64,000 nt of DNA from Euclidia mi (lineage: Eukaryota > Arthropoda > Insecta > Lepidoptera > Erebidae), in the NCBI GenBank assembly GCA_944739405.2, contig OX123183.2, positions 93,262,729 to 93,326,728 on the forward strand, given 5' to 3'. Positions 44,062 to 54,759 of this stretch are shown piece after piece. The stretch's first letter is position 1; the number at the start of each line of letters is the position of its first letter. A program made the position numbers and the translations under genes. The notes beneath the pieces were generated by a model that made no database searches, was not told the origin of the DNA, and was given only the letters and a program-made list of their open reading frames with translations.

Positions 44062-46740
44062 TTGAGAACGTTCAGAGGTCTTACACTGCTTTACTCCGGG
44101 AAAGAGAATGAAGAAGACGTTCGTGAAAACGGCGTTGGATTCCTTCTTTCTGGTGATGCGAAAAAAAGTCTTCTGGACTGGAAACCCATCTCAGAGATAA
44201 TCATCACAGCCTGGTTTAACAGCAAGGCCCGCAAGATTACCGTCGTTCAGTGCTACGCACACACAAACCTGGCATCAGAGGAAGACAAAGACGATTTCTA
44301 TAGTGCACTCAACCTGACTATGAAGAACATCCGCAACCAGGATATAGTAATCGTCATGGGGGACCTGAATGCCAAGGTTGGCACAGATAACAACGGTCGT
44401 CAAAGACACATGGGCAGATACGGGCTGGGAGTACGCAACGAAAATGGGGAACGATTCTTGGAGTTCTGCGAAGACAACTATCTCACCATCGGAGGCACTC
44501 TATTCGTCCACGGAGATCACCATAGAAACACCTGGACCTCACCCGATGGAGTCACTAAGAACCAAATCGGCCATCTTGCCATAAGCTGCAAATGGCGCTC
44601 GTCGCTGCTCGATGTCCGCAACCGTCGTGGCGCCGATATCGATATCGATCACACTCTAGTAGTGGCTAAGATACGGCTCAAAGTTGTTGTAGCTCGGACT
44701 ACAAGCGTGACCAACAAGATGGGAAAACGATTTGAGGTCAACAAACTTTGGAACCCAGAGGTAGGCGCCGCCTTTAGGCCAGAGTTACGAAATCGCTTCT
44801 CCGTTTTTGAAGCGGACTCTGCTTCTGTCAACATGGAGTGGAATCGTATCAAAATGTCCTAGATAGAGACCAGCTCCGTCGTTATTGGACACAAATCACA
44901 TACACGCGAAGATTGGATGTCACAGGGAACCTGGAACCTCATTGCAGAAAGACGCGAGCTCCACGTTCAACTTCTGGCAACCAGCGACGAGACAGTGCGC
45001 GAAAACCTCAGGTTGCAATACAGTCAGATCCGCAGGAGCATCTACCGCAGTGTTCGGCACGACCGTCGAGTATGGGTGGTTGGTATTGCGGATTACGCCC
45101 AACGCGCTGCCAACACCAGTAATTTCCGGGAAATGTACAAAGCAACGAATGCATTGAGCGGAAATTGCATACAGAGGAAAAAGAAGCTCTTGAAGGACAA
45201 AAGAGGCCAGCCGATCGTGACGTCGTCGGTGGGACAGCTCTAACGCTGGCGGGAGCACTTTGAAGAAATCTTCTGCGTTCCGAACGATCCTGTCACTCTG
45301 ACCACACCTGAAATTCTGCCAACACAAAGCCTCGACATTGATGTTTCTCCGCCTACTGAAGAGGAAGTCATAAAAGCCATCAGATCGCTCAAGAATGGCA
45401 AAGCCCCTGGAATTGACCTCATCACGGCAGAGATGCGTAAAGCGGACGTTTCTGCCGCCACGAACGCGCTGATACCCCTATTGCGGAACATCTGGTCAAT
45501 CGAGGTAGCTCCTCGATTGACCAGACGACTGGAACAAAGGCCTCCTAATCACTGTGCCTAAGAAAGGAGACCTTAGCGAATACGGCAACTGGAGAGGCAT
45601 TACCTTGCTCTCGATCCCGTCTAAGTTGCTATGCAAAATGATCCTGGACAGGTTATCGGGGGCTGTTGAACCTCTTCTTCGCAAAGAGCAGGCTGGTTTC
45701 TGACCCAACAGATCGTGCACGGATCTGATCAATACCTTGCGCATTATCCTCGAACAGGCATCAGAATGGCAGAGGGAAATTTATTTGACCTTCGTGGACT
45801 TTGAAAAAGCCTTCGATACGCTGAGGTGGACTTGTATCTGGGACCAGCTACGTGAGTTTGGTGTCCCCGACAAGATTACGAACCTGATTAAAAGGCTATC
45901 TACGGGAAGTACTCTTGCAGAGTGACTCACAATGGCCTCGTTTCGGAAGACATACCAGTTCACGCCGGTGTGCGCCAAGGGTGTCTTCTTTCACCTCTCC
46001 TCTTCCTTGTCGTCCTCGATAGCGTCATGCAAAAAGTTACTCACAGAAAGCGCCGCGGCATAGAGTGGGGACTGTCCAGCGTCTTAGAAGACCTGGACTA
46101 TGCCGTTGACTTATGTCTGCTGAGTCACACACGCGCCGACATGCAAGCCAAACTGGACGACCTACGACGAGAAGCAATGGAGAGGGGACTGAAAATCAAC
46201 ACCAAGAAGACACAGGAAATGAGGTGCGGCGCAACAAGCTCTTTGCCCTTGCTCATAGGCACAGAGGTTGTGGAAAGGGTCCAGAAATGTAAATATCTCG
46301 GTAGTGTAGTGTCAGAAACTGGAGGAACCGAGGAAGACATCACCTCTTGAATCGCCAATGCGGACATCACCTCTTGAATCGCCAATGCGAGAGCAACCTT
46401 CGCGCGGCTGCGTCCTGTATGACAATCGCGGAAATTGACTAGGAGAGTTAAGCTCGAGATATTCCGGTCCAACGTGAAAACCGTGTTGCTGTACGGATGC
46501 GAGACGTGGAAGGTCACAAAAGGCATCTCGCGTCGTCTTCAGGTCGTCGTCAACCGCTGCCTTCGCCGTATTCTCGGGTGTTTACTGGCCCGAGAAAATG
46601 TCTAACGTAGAGCTGTGGGAACGCTGCGGTGAGACTCCGATCGACCACCAGATAAAACGCCGCAAATGGAAGTAGATCGGCCACGCGCTCCGAAGGGATT
46701 CTGAACATACAGGGTATCACAAGACCCATCACCAAGCCGA
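44062..46740 (+). pseudogene. RTE-like LINE (endonuclease + RT), inactivated
   Basis: The endonuclease frame 44062..44862 shows GVGFLLS, ITVVQCYAHTN, VIVMGDLNAKVG and ADIDIDHTLV. A linker in other frames follows (SQGTWNLIAERRELHVQLLA, about 44917-45240). The RT shows SLKNGKAPGIDLITAEM, GNWRGITLLSIPSKLLC, LTFVDFEKAFDTL and GVRQGCLLSPLLF. Inactivating changes include several stops (44860, 45241, 45702, 45922), a hairpin insertion at 45491..45525 that shifts the frame, and the catalytic box reading YAVD instead of YADD (about 46100). The C-terminus (WCERCGETP-like) decays to about 46740. It lies wholly between the arms of the 43513..47940 element. Confidence 0.88.
45491..45525. repeat. 15 bp perfect inverted repeat, 5 nt loop, in the RTE RT
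   Basis: TCTGGTCAATCGAGG (45491..45505) is inverted at 45511..45525. About 10 bp of the right arm is extra relative to the RT frame, changing the phase. Only TCTGG/CCAGA needed to pre-exist. Confidence 0.9.
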
Positions 46741-47464
46741 AGTCTACTCGTTGTGGACATCATGCCAAGTCATACTAATCAAAAAGAATACCTGGGAAAC
46801 GAATTACTTTTTGAATTTTCACATTTTTAAACCGCAATTAAAAGCGCGCGCGTGCAATGCTCGAAACACCTACTTATCCATGGAGTTATAGGGCATCTAA
46901 AGAACATATTGGTGGGGGTTACCTAATTAGAAAAATTCCATATTAACTTTGAGCCTCAATATCTCCTGAACCAGTAATTGCCCAGGTATGGTGCCGAAGT
47001 AAAAAATGTTCGTATTGATTGGTACAACATGGTATTTCAGTTTTCGTTAAAGGTCTTTTTACATCCTGTATACGACAACAATATCATTGCCGTGCACGGA
47101 CTAGTCCAACCCTGATGTGTTTAGAATTGTGGCAGTCAATTTATTAGGTAAGTTTACAAATTATTATTTTATGAATTAGATATGTCACGGTAATTATAAC
47201 AAAACAGTAATAATATGGTTAAACTGTGATAAAAAATAATTGTTTTTGGCAAAATAAATGTAATTTTTCTGATAAAGCTATTTATTAGAATTTTTCCAAT
47301 TATTCCATTTTCACTCAGAACTATATCTACAAATTAATGAAGTGAATATCCTAGTAGTTCAGTATTTCATCACAGTTCAGTATTTTAGTTCTGTATTTAA
47401 AAAAAAGTTGACAAATCACTTTTGAGCATATCTGTACCTGTACTATGAACAGAAATTAACATGG
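46741..47464. other. Unassigned interior of the long-TIR element
   Basis: AT-rich DNA lies between the dead LINE and the right terminal repeat, with no ORF or repeat structure that I can name. It may be the original body of the element. Confidence 0.4.
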
Positions 47465-47949
47465 ATTTCTTTATTATTCCATTGTGAATTCGCATAAAGC
47501 ATTTCCACTAATAGAGGCAGAATTTCACGTACTATTAATACATATAGCATTTACTAAAAGAAAAGTTCCCTTTCTATAAGAACTATTATGTGTACGCTGC
47601 CATAACGCCAGCTCCGAATGTCATTGAAAAGTCTTGTTCAATATCTCTGTTCCTATAAGAGCAATAGTTATGAAATTTTGCATAGCGGGAGAAGTATTAG
47701 AGCACTATTTTTGTGTGTAAACTCTGTTGCTTTACAATTAGCCGTTTTCGAGTATGGCCATGTGTACGCTAGCTTGATCGTGACGCCAGCGTACACAGTG
47801 AAAATGGTGTTTATTTCCTAGACTAAAGAGGAAGAGTTTTTTTTATTTTTACACTAATTAGGCAGTATTTACACAGAGTGTAATGGCATAGTAACCAACT
47901 CGATATAGCTCATGTGTACCTACGCTAACATAACGGACACCAGAATCAC

Positions 47950-48573
47950 TACCTAATCCTCATAATACTCCTGCTTGAAACAAAGATTGAACGATGTACC
48001 TATTCCGAGAATTTCCACTGATAGTAGGAGAGCTGGCGTCAATTTCGGATCATCAAGATCGGGCGTGTGAGGGAGACCACTATAGTGCACGCGACCTAAG
48101 GCATTTGTTACAGACCACCGCCTTAGCTTGTTGGTGTTTTAGTTACATTTGTTGATTGTTATTTTATACGTACCTATGAATACTCTTAAACGACTGTAAT
48201 ATTCACTTACTATTTTGTTTTTTTTGTTTGTCATGCACCAAGAACATTCCTCACCTCTACCGTGAATCGATAAGGAAAATGGTGATGTATGTAGCCTATG
48301 TAGGTAGATAATATAGGTACATAATATGTGTACAGTTTTCAACATCTTTTTGTTTAAATATTAGACCTTGGTTCACATTTGGTTCATCATTTTGCTGTCA
48401 CAATAAACTAAAACTTTATTTATTTATCATTATGGTAACAAACAAATGTAGTTACTATAAATGTAGTACCTTTTAAAATATTTTTTTGTAAATATTTTCT
48501 TTTTGACTGTACCTGCGCAGACACCTCAGTGGTGCAACTTCAGAGAGCACAAGAAGTTTGGCGAAAACTATAC
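47950..48573. other. Unassigned intergenic stretch
   Basis: AT-rich, no coding signal or bounded element seen. Confidence 0.4.
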
Positions 48574-49045
48574 CCGTGTGTCGGAGGGTCGGGTATCGCC
48601 GAAGCATTCCTCGCTACCCCCCGGCGGGCATTGGCCCGCCAGATGGTCAGGCGGGCCCTAAAACCCCTTTAGCGGCGGATGAAGGTGTTGGCTCCGCCGC
48701 TAAAACACAGCGCCCACAGAGGATAGGGAGGATGGCAACGCAACACCGCATCTCCTCTTCCTCTGCGGCCCCACCGCGACGCAACAATGTTGCAACCTCA
48801 TTTGGTCGCGGGCGATAGGTCGCGCGGCAACGCAACACCGGCACACCTCTCCTCCCGCGACATCGCCCGACTGCGAGGGACAGAAGAACTGTCCCTCGCA
48901 CCCGCACCATTGGACGCATCCTGTACAGGCCTCCGTCAAGCCCACGCGGAGCGTCCACTCCCGGGATCTCGTTTAGCTTCACTGTGGGTGACCTAACCAC
49001 GGTTACTGAGCCCCCACCACGACAAGATGGAGATCCCACGGTGGG
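48574..49045 (-). mobile_element. Second copy of the GC-rich retroposon (cf. 32659..33235)
   Basis: It shares long blocks with 32659..33235, starting 'cgtgtgtcggagggtcgggt' and ending 'gtggagatcccacgg', but is shorter internally and lacks the T-run at its left. The GC content creates several spurious ORFs. The right-hand flank (49046..49170) has its own short inverted word pair (GAGGCAAG / CTTGCCTC). Confidence 0.7.
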
Positions 49046-49270
49046 GTATTTGAGGCAAGATGAAAACTTGCCTCATACCTCTCCTATTATATCCCCCCAA
49101 CACGGAACTGCAGACGTGGCTGGCGAGTAGAGCGGCTATAGAAAATAATAAAAAAAAAAACTTTTCCAAAAATGTATTTGAGACAACGTGCAACTTTTAT
49201 ACTATGTTGCAGTTTAATGTTTAAAAAATTAAAAAATCATAATCCAGAAGATTTAGTAGTAGAGCTATAA

Positions 49271-49658
49271 GGGCCTTATCATACTAGCGGTTTGGGAGCA
49301 GTTGCGGTGCGGCGCGGACGCGCAGTGAATGCGTCGCGAACACGCCGCGGCTGCGCAGCGAAGACGCCGCGGACGCGTGGCGGATACGTTACGTTTTCGT
49401 CGCGTGTTTGTAGCAAATTATCGACGTACAGTACATCCAGTAACTAAATGGATTCCGACGAGGAAACACTGTTGTTGGCTTTATTACTCTTACTCGTTGC
49501 AAGACGCTTTTTACTCGTCGCGCGACGCTTTTACTCGTTGTGCGTCCGCAACGAATTCGTTGCGCATGCGCGGCGTGTACGCTACGAGCCCGTAACGAAT
49601 TCGTTGTGCGTCCGCTCCGCCCCGCAACCGCTCCCAAACCGCTAGTACGATAAGGTCC
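49271..49658. mobile_element. 388 bp PIF/Harbinger-like MITE with TAA TSD
   Basis: TAA at 49268..49270 and 49659..49661 flanks inverted termini GGGCCTTATCATACTAGCGG (left) and GGACCTTATCGTACTAGCGG (right, inverted), extending through TTTGGGAGC and GTTGCGG. The inside is CpG-rich (ACGAATTCGTTGCG, GCGCATGCGCGGCG) and non-coding. A 3 bp TWA target and GG(G/A)CC ends fit PIF/Harbinger. A truncated relative is at 9950..10091. Confidence 0.8.
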
Positions 49659-49951
49659 TAACCACGCCCTAACATTGCCAGGCGTTATTTATATTGGTCT
49701 GTAAAATATTTTTGCATGCACCTGGCAATGTTGGGTCTTTATACATTTAATAACAACAGCGCCACCTGCCAAATGGAATCATAAGTAAAGTCAGGGTAAG
49801 TTACTAGTCTATTAAAATTTATAGACGTAATCGGGCAAAGGGAAATAATTTCCCACACGAGAAAACCTTTTTTTTTTTTCAGTTTCAGTAATTTATATTG
49901 TTTTTTATGTACACTGCTATAATATAGCATGATACAAGAACTTGCACTTAA

Positions 49952-49997
49952 CCCTTAACCATGAAAAGTTATTTTTTTTGTTCCGCCCGATTAAGGG
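49952..49997. mobile_element. Possible 46 bp TTAA-flanked inverted-repeat unit
   Basis: TTAA at 49948..49951 and 49998..50001 flanks CCCTTAA...TTAAGGG. The inverted arms are only 7 bp, so this may be chance; it is noted because two clear TTAA mini-elements are present elsewhere in the window. Confidence 0.3.
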
Positions 49998-50121
49998 TTA
50001 AAGCCCCCAACCTTTCGAGAAATAACCTTAGAAAGACAGCAGAAAAAGACTTTTAGTTTATCGCTTTATCCACAGATGAGAGAAGTATTCTCTCATCGAG
50101 TGCCTAGGGCATAGAGATATA

Positions 50122-50554
50122 AAGGATATAGGGGCAGAATAGTACCTAACTCAATACTGTGTCGTGTCCGCCGGTGGGAGAGAGAACGCAACAGGTTAAA
50201 GGCCCCCTGCATCTCTCTTTAACAACGCATGCTCTACATTCTACAATGGGGTTGGCAACTGTCAAAGTATGTTGTCGTTGTGTCCCAGAACATTGAATTT
50301 GTATTATGATAAAATTTTTACAATATATAGGTACACTTTTTTGTCATTTCAAACTATCTTCGTGTATCAATAAAAACAACTTTTAAACTATTGATTACTG
50401 ATAAACTGATATAAATAATAGTTACAGGTAGCACACCATTGCGCAATGTTGATGTTGTGCATGTACTGTTAGAGAGAGATGCAGGGGCCCTTAACTGTAG
50501 CGTTCTCTCTCGCACCGACGGACACAAATTGGTCCCTCTGCCACTCTATCCCTT
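50122..50554. mobile_element. Full-length member of the long-TIR MITE family
   Basis: Arms of about 115-125 bp (50122..50240 and 50430..50554) are inverted copies sharing GGATA..GGCAGA, GTGTCCGYCGGTGSGAGAGA, GAACGC and CCCCTGCATCTCTCT. The core carries 'ttggcaactgtcaaag' and 'cgtgtatcaataaaaacaac'. Partial copies lie at 6699..6765, 8780..9044 and 40186..40417. It is non-coding; the exact tips and TSD are not resolved. Confidence 0.7.
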
Positions 50555-50893
50555 ATGTTAGGTTCTCTTTTGGCCTTTAACCCAAAAACAGGAGCCTTGC
50601 GAAGCAGGGTTTCGTCAACCTTAGTTTATTATACTAGTGTGAAGAATGTAGAAGTTGGCAGTGCCATACACACCGATGTTTGGAGATATTTTTTTTTTCA
50701 GCGAGAACCAAGTATTTCCGGCAAGTGTAAATGGTGAGGGGGGTTCCGAGACCTCCTCCCCTCCCCCACAATCACTCACAACTCCTAAAAACGGCGACGT
50801 ATTTCGAAAACTTTACCCGCGTTAAAATTACGAATGCCCAATGCGCATTTTTAAACGCGTTTATTAATGCGTAGATGGCCATTGCCATTAACG

Positions 50894-51683
50894 CTGCCGT
50901 CATAACGTAAAGGGGAGTTTAAAATATTCCTTAGTTTTTGTAAAAAATAAATTACGGTATCGTAGTTATAGAAAATGTATGAATGGAAATAGTAGCGTCT
51001 GTATGAATTCTATAAGATAATTTACGTATTTTATTTTATTTACACTGTTAATTTATTTAATAATCTACTTTTTCCATTAACCAAATGTGACTTTCCATTC
51101 TAACATTTTGGGGAAAAAAGTTAAATATTACTCTGCCGTCATAACGCAAAAGGGCACAACTAACATTTTGTAATTCATGAGAAACTCGAGTTTAAACTTT
51201 TTCTTAGTTTTTGTAAAAAATAAATTACAGTATTGTAGTTATAGTAGCGTCTACATGAATTCTATAAGATGATTTACTTTCTTTTTTTAATTTTTACTGT
51301 ATTTATTCAATAATCTATATTTTCCACTTGTAAAATCATTAATATTACGTTTCAAAGGCATAATTAACCAAATGAGACTTTCCATTGTAACATTTTGGGG
51401 AAAAAGGTTAAATAATAAAATGAAAAGCCATATTTATTAAAACACATCTATCCACTTGTGACTTCTTCATGTAATCTAAACTAGATATGCCATTTTCTAG
51501 TGCTATCACAAAAATAATTACTCAGTTGTGCCCTTTCAGGTTATGGTACTTTTGTTTATTGTGGTTATAAAATTATACAAAAAATATTAGCAGGTAAGCC
51601 TTTTTCTCCTGATTCCAAATATGGATATTATAACTCAATTTCGAAAAAAATGTTAGTTGTGCCCTTTTTCCTTATGACGGCAG
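50894..51683. mobile_element. 790 bp inverted-repeat element with internal tandem duplication
   Basis: CTGCCGTCATAA at 50894..50905 is inverted at 51672..51683, with AACG on both outsides (50890..50893, 51684..51687). A third copy of the terminus, extended with AAAAGGGCACAACTAAC, occurs at 51133, and about 200-230 bp following it repeat the sequence following the left end. The right end is inverted to this third copy through GGGCACAACTAAC. It therefore looks like an element whose left part has been duplicated. It is non-coding. Confidence 0.6.
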
Positions 51684-51838
51684 AACGGTAACGCAGGTGT
51701 AGCAGTAGCATTAAAACGTCAATAAGCGTGTTAATTAAGGCGCTACGTAGATGTGACCAACATTTTAACGCGTTAAATTATTAGTTTCCAACGCATATTT
51801 TTAACGCGTAGTTAGTTGGCCATTGCCATTAACGCTAA

Positions 51839-52904
51839 TAGCGCGGCCACACATTGGGTATATTTGCACCAATGTTACGTATTGGGTCCAACACACCAAT
51901 GTGTGGATCAGTCTTGGATACAATGTGAACATTGCGTCCAATCACAGTCGAATGTCCAACACCGACCCGTGTCGAGTCGGTTTTTGAAGTAAGTTCAAAG
52001 GCGAGGGGTATGAAGGGGGAGTGCGCGCGGGCATCTTGGACAAAATGCCGCCCGCGCGCCACACATTGGTTTGTTCATTCGTCGCGAGCAGCGCTGTTGT
52101 TCGTACGTGTTACTTGGTTGTGTAGGTACGTAATTATTTTCGAAATGACAATGCCGTCGATTGACTGGTCAAATGAACATGTTTGGAGTTTATTGAATTA
52201 TACTAAGGGGAACCAGCGTTATGGGATTCAACCAATAAATTCCATAAAAACAGAAATGTTTTAGCAGCTGCATGGGAAAGAATACGCTCGTCGTTTAGTT
52301 AAAGTGGTGTCACCATTGCAGAAATTAAAAGAATAAAGGAGTCGTTACTACGCATATAGATATCATTGGAATAAAAGAAAGAGATCGATTAAATCAGGGC
52401 CGATTTTTTCTAGCAGATATTCAAAATCAGATGATAACATTCTGCAGAAATTCTCAAAATGTCCTGAAGGTTCATGAAGCATCTCCGCCAGTAAATTATT
52501 TCCGTATCTATTAAAAAAAAACAGTTAAAATGTATTTCTCTGGGTAGGAATAGACATTTCCATTTATTTGTCTAGTATATATATTATATAACTTTATGCC
52601 GGAAGAGTGCAATTTAATCACCCACCACCTCCTTTTTTTTCGTTATTTTCTTGTACAATGCAAATAATAGGCATATGTACCTAAACCATATGCATAAGCG
52701 GCTAGTGCAAATAAGTTTTCGTCCATCGTCGTGTCGCTCTGCGACTACAACTGAAACACGTCCAATGTTTGGTCCATTTCCAGTATTTGGCTACAAAGTA
52801 CACATTGAAGCCAATGTGTGGTGCAGTAGTTGGGTTCAATACTGGTCATTTGAAATTTGAGTCCAGCTTGGACGCAAAGTTGAATCCAATGTGTGGCCGC
52901 GCTA
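51839..52904. mobile_element. 1.07 kb PIF/Harbinger-like element with MADF-like remnant
   Basis: TAA at 51836..51838 and 52905..52907 flanks TAGCGCGGCCACACATTGG and its inverse. CCAATGTGTGG/CACATTGG words recur near both ends. A plus-strand frame from 52145 (TMPSIDWSNEHVWSLLNYTK), running on through stops and frame changes into 'SPLQKLKE' and 'RSRYYAYRYHWNKRKRD' (about 52320-52395), resembles a decayed MADF/Myb-like DNA-binding protein, the second gene of many PIF/Harbinger elements. The DDE transposase is absent. Confidence 0.65.
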
Positions 52905-52924
52905 TAACGCAGGTGAGGTGTAGC

Positions 52925-53650
52925 AGTAGACTTCTTCTCGTCGTGTCGTGTCGGTTTCCTCAATGCTGGGGTCGTGACCACCTCGTGGAAACAGTCTATT
53001 GCTGACCACTCGCCGCCATCTGTTTCTATCTGCTGCCGAGTGGAGAGCGTCGTCGTGCCCTGGCGTTGAGAGTAGTGCGGCTCTGATCGGTCTAACGTAT
53101 CGGTAAGCTTTAGCCTCTAGGTCTTTTTCCTTCCACTTTGCCAGTGATTATTAACTTTTCCAAGTTATCACTGTCTTTCCACGCAACGTGCCCAAAGTAC
53201 TCCAGAACCCTGCGCAGGCAGATGGTGGAAAGCTTCGTCTGGATCTTGAGCTCCTGTAGGATCGATACGTTGGTGCGGTGTGCTGTCCAGAGAATGCCCA
53301 GCATCTTCCTCCAGCACCACATCTCGAAAGCATCAATGTGATCACGGTCAGCTTTCTTCAAGGTCCATGTCTCTGCGCCGTACAAGAATATAGAGAACAC
53401 CAGAGTGCGTCAAAGATTGATCTTGGTTTTCAGGGAGATGTTCTTGTCCTTCCATATCTTTGAAATCCCGATCCTTTTTCGGTCTTCGCACATCAGATTT
53501 GCAAGAGCCATTATTACTAATGCTTAAACCCAGGTAAATAAAGCTGTTAACCGTCTCTTAAGTGACCCAGATCTATGACCATGATCTTCGTTTTGGACCT
53601 GTTTACGACGACGATTGACGATTTGAGTTTGCGTCACTCAAATCGTCAGA
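52925..53650 (-). pseudogene. RTE-like LINE 3' fragment
   Basis: The minus-strand frame 53400..53110 reads FLYGAETWTLKKADRDHIDA, MWCWRKMLGILWTAHRTNVS, LRRVLEYFGHVAW and IITGKVEGKRPRG. This is the LINE thumb and C-terminus. It continues into 'ALHSAADRNRWRRVV' near 53000-53045 and extends upstream through stops to about 53650. It is 5' truncated. A 13 bp hairpin lies at 53616..53648. Confidence 0.78.
53616..53648. repeat. 13 bp perfect inverted repeat, 7 nt loop
   Basis: TGACGATTTGAGT (53616..53628) is inverted at 53636..53648 within the LINE fragment. Confidence 0.9.
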
Positions 53651-53763
53651 TTATTCAATGTGAGCCTTTTTTTAGGTTCAGATAACATCCCCTTAGAAAA
53701 TCTGACACGCTCGATTAAGTGCGGAGGTGTCGATTTATAGGATGACAACACTGTGTGATCGAA

Positions 53764-54474
53764 AAGGGCAGCGATAGCCGAGTGGAGATACCAACAGACT
53801 GCCATGCAGGGATTATCGGGTTCGATTCCACGGCGCGCACCAATGACTTTTCGGAGTTATGTGCGTATTGAACACATTGACTGCTGGCCTAAGATTCGTA
53901 GACGGCCTTTTGCTATGCGGCCTCGGGCGTGTATCCGCCCCCGCAGAGCGTGCCCAGCCTCTCGTTCAAACGGCAAGCAACGCGCGTGCAGGTCGTGTGT
54001 ATGTGCTGACGCGACATACAAGTTGCTATACAAAAAAACATACATGAGTGGTCGTAAGCACATGACTGTGTAGTATGGGTATGATTCACACGTCGTATGT
54101 TTCGGCAGCACGTTTGTATATTTTTCCCCTAAACACGACTATGTTGGGCTAGCCGCATCGCAAAAACCGACACTTGGTGTACACCATATAAGTTTCCAGC
54201 AGGCAATGCGTGAATTATTAATTATCGCTTGTTCCGTGCCTCGGAGAGCTCGATATTAAGCCGTCGGTCCCGGTTGTCATGAAGATCTTTGACAGTCGTT
54301 ACAGGGCGTCAGTACCTTCTAAATAAACTGACACTAGTCTAAACCATGGAATATCGCTATTCCTTCGGGTTGCGGAGGTCAGATAGGCAGTCGCTCAGTG
54401 GAAAAGCTAATATTCAGCCAAATCCGGTTAGACTAGTAAGCGGACCCCAGATTGAAACTGGTATAACGCTAAGA
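53764..54474 (+). mobile_element. tRNA-derived SINE, copy 1, interrupted
   Basis: The head 'gggcagcgatagccgagtgg' contains an A-box-like motif, and 'gggttcgattcc' is a B-box. The body matches copy 2 (63185..63553). It ends 'ataacgctaaga'. The direct repeat GATGACAACACTGTGTGATC (53741..53760) recurs with small changes at 54478..54495, consistent with a target duplication. A 338 bp element (53873..54210) has inserted in the body. It is transcribable by RNA polymerase III in principle. Confidence 0.82.
53873..54210. mobile_element. 338 bp inverted-repeat insert inside SINE copy 1
   Basis: TGAA at 53869..53872 and 54211..54214 flanks CACATTGACTGCTGG and the imperfect inverse CCAGCAGGCAATGCG (13 of 15 match). 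Comparison with SINE copy 2 shows this block is absent there, confirming insertion. It is GC-rich, and no ORF of note was found. The superfamily is unknown. Confidence 0.7.
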
Positions 54475-54514
54475 GATGATGAACACTGTGTGATCCACCT
54501 CCGAGTTTCCTGTC

Positions 54515-54552
54515 CTGTCCAAATTTATGGGCGGGCCCATAAATTTGGACAG
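54515..54552. repeat. 18 bp perfect inverted repeat with 2 nt centre
   Basis: CTGTCCAAATTTATGGGC (54515..54532) and its exact inverse (54535..54552) flank GG. Such a tight palindrome would cruciform or hairpin readily. It lies just right of SINE copy 1. Confidence 0.92.
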
Positions 54553-54759
54553 AGCCGTGAGCCGTCTGATAAAATTTAGTGCTATGACGGAGCCGATTTG
54601 ACGATGAGCAAGGATATGGTGTCGCACGAGCGTGCAATCGAACTATCGTGAGTCGAAATATAGACACACATTTTCTTTCAGCACACAAACTTGTAATGTT
54701 GTATTTACAAAATCTAATTATGATTATACACAATTTTCATTTCAAGGGAAGAAGTAATA

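Larger units (their letters stand above)
43513..47940. mobile_element. 4.4 kb element with ~480 bp TIRs and perfect 9 bp TSD
   Basis: CAGAATCAC at 43504..43512 and 47941..47949 flanks termini that begin GTGTCCGTTATGTTAGCGTA and are inverted. The inverted similarity extends about 480 bp (43513..43990 and 47465..47940) with few differences. The terminal repeats contain TGTACGCTAGC words in both orientations. The interior holds a dead RTE-like LINE (44062..46740) and about 700 bp of unassigned DNA; no transposase is recognisable. The 9 bp target duplication and very long TIRs are typical of Mutator-like elements, but the superfamily is inferred from TSD length only. Confidence 0.8.

Noticed and set aside
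48558..49039. ORFs of 69-130 residues
   Set aside because: Second copy of the same GC-rich retroposon; shared frames are a composition effect.
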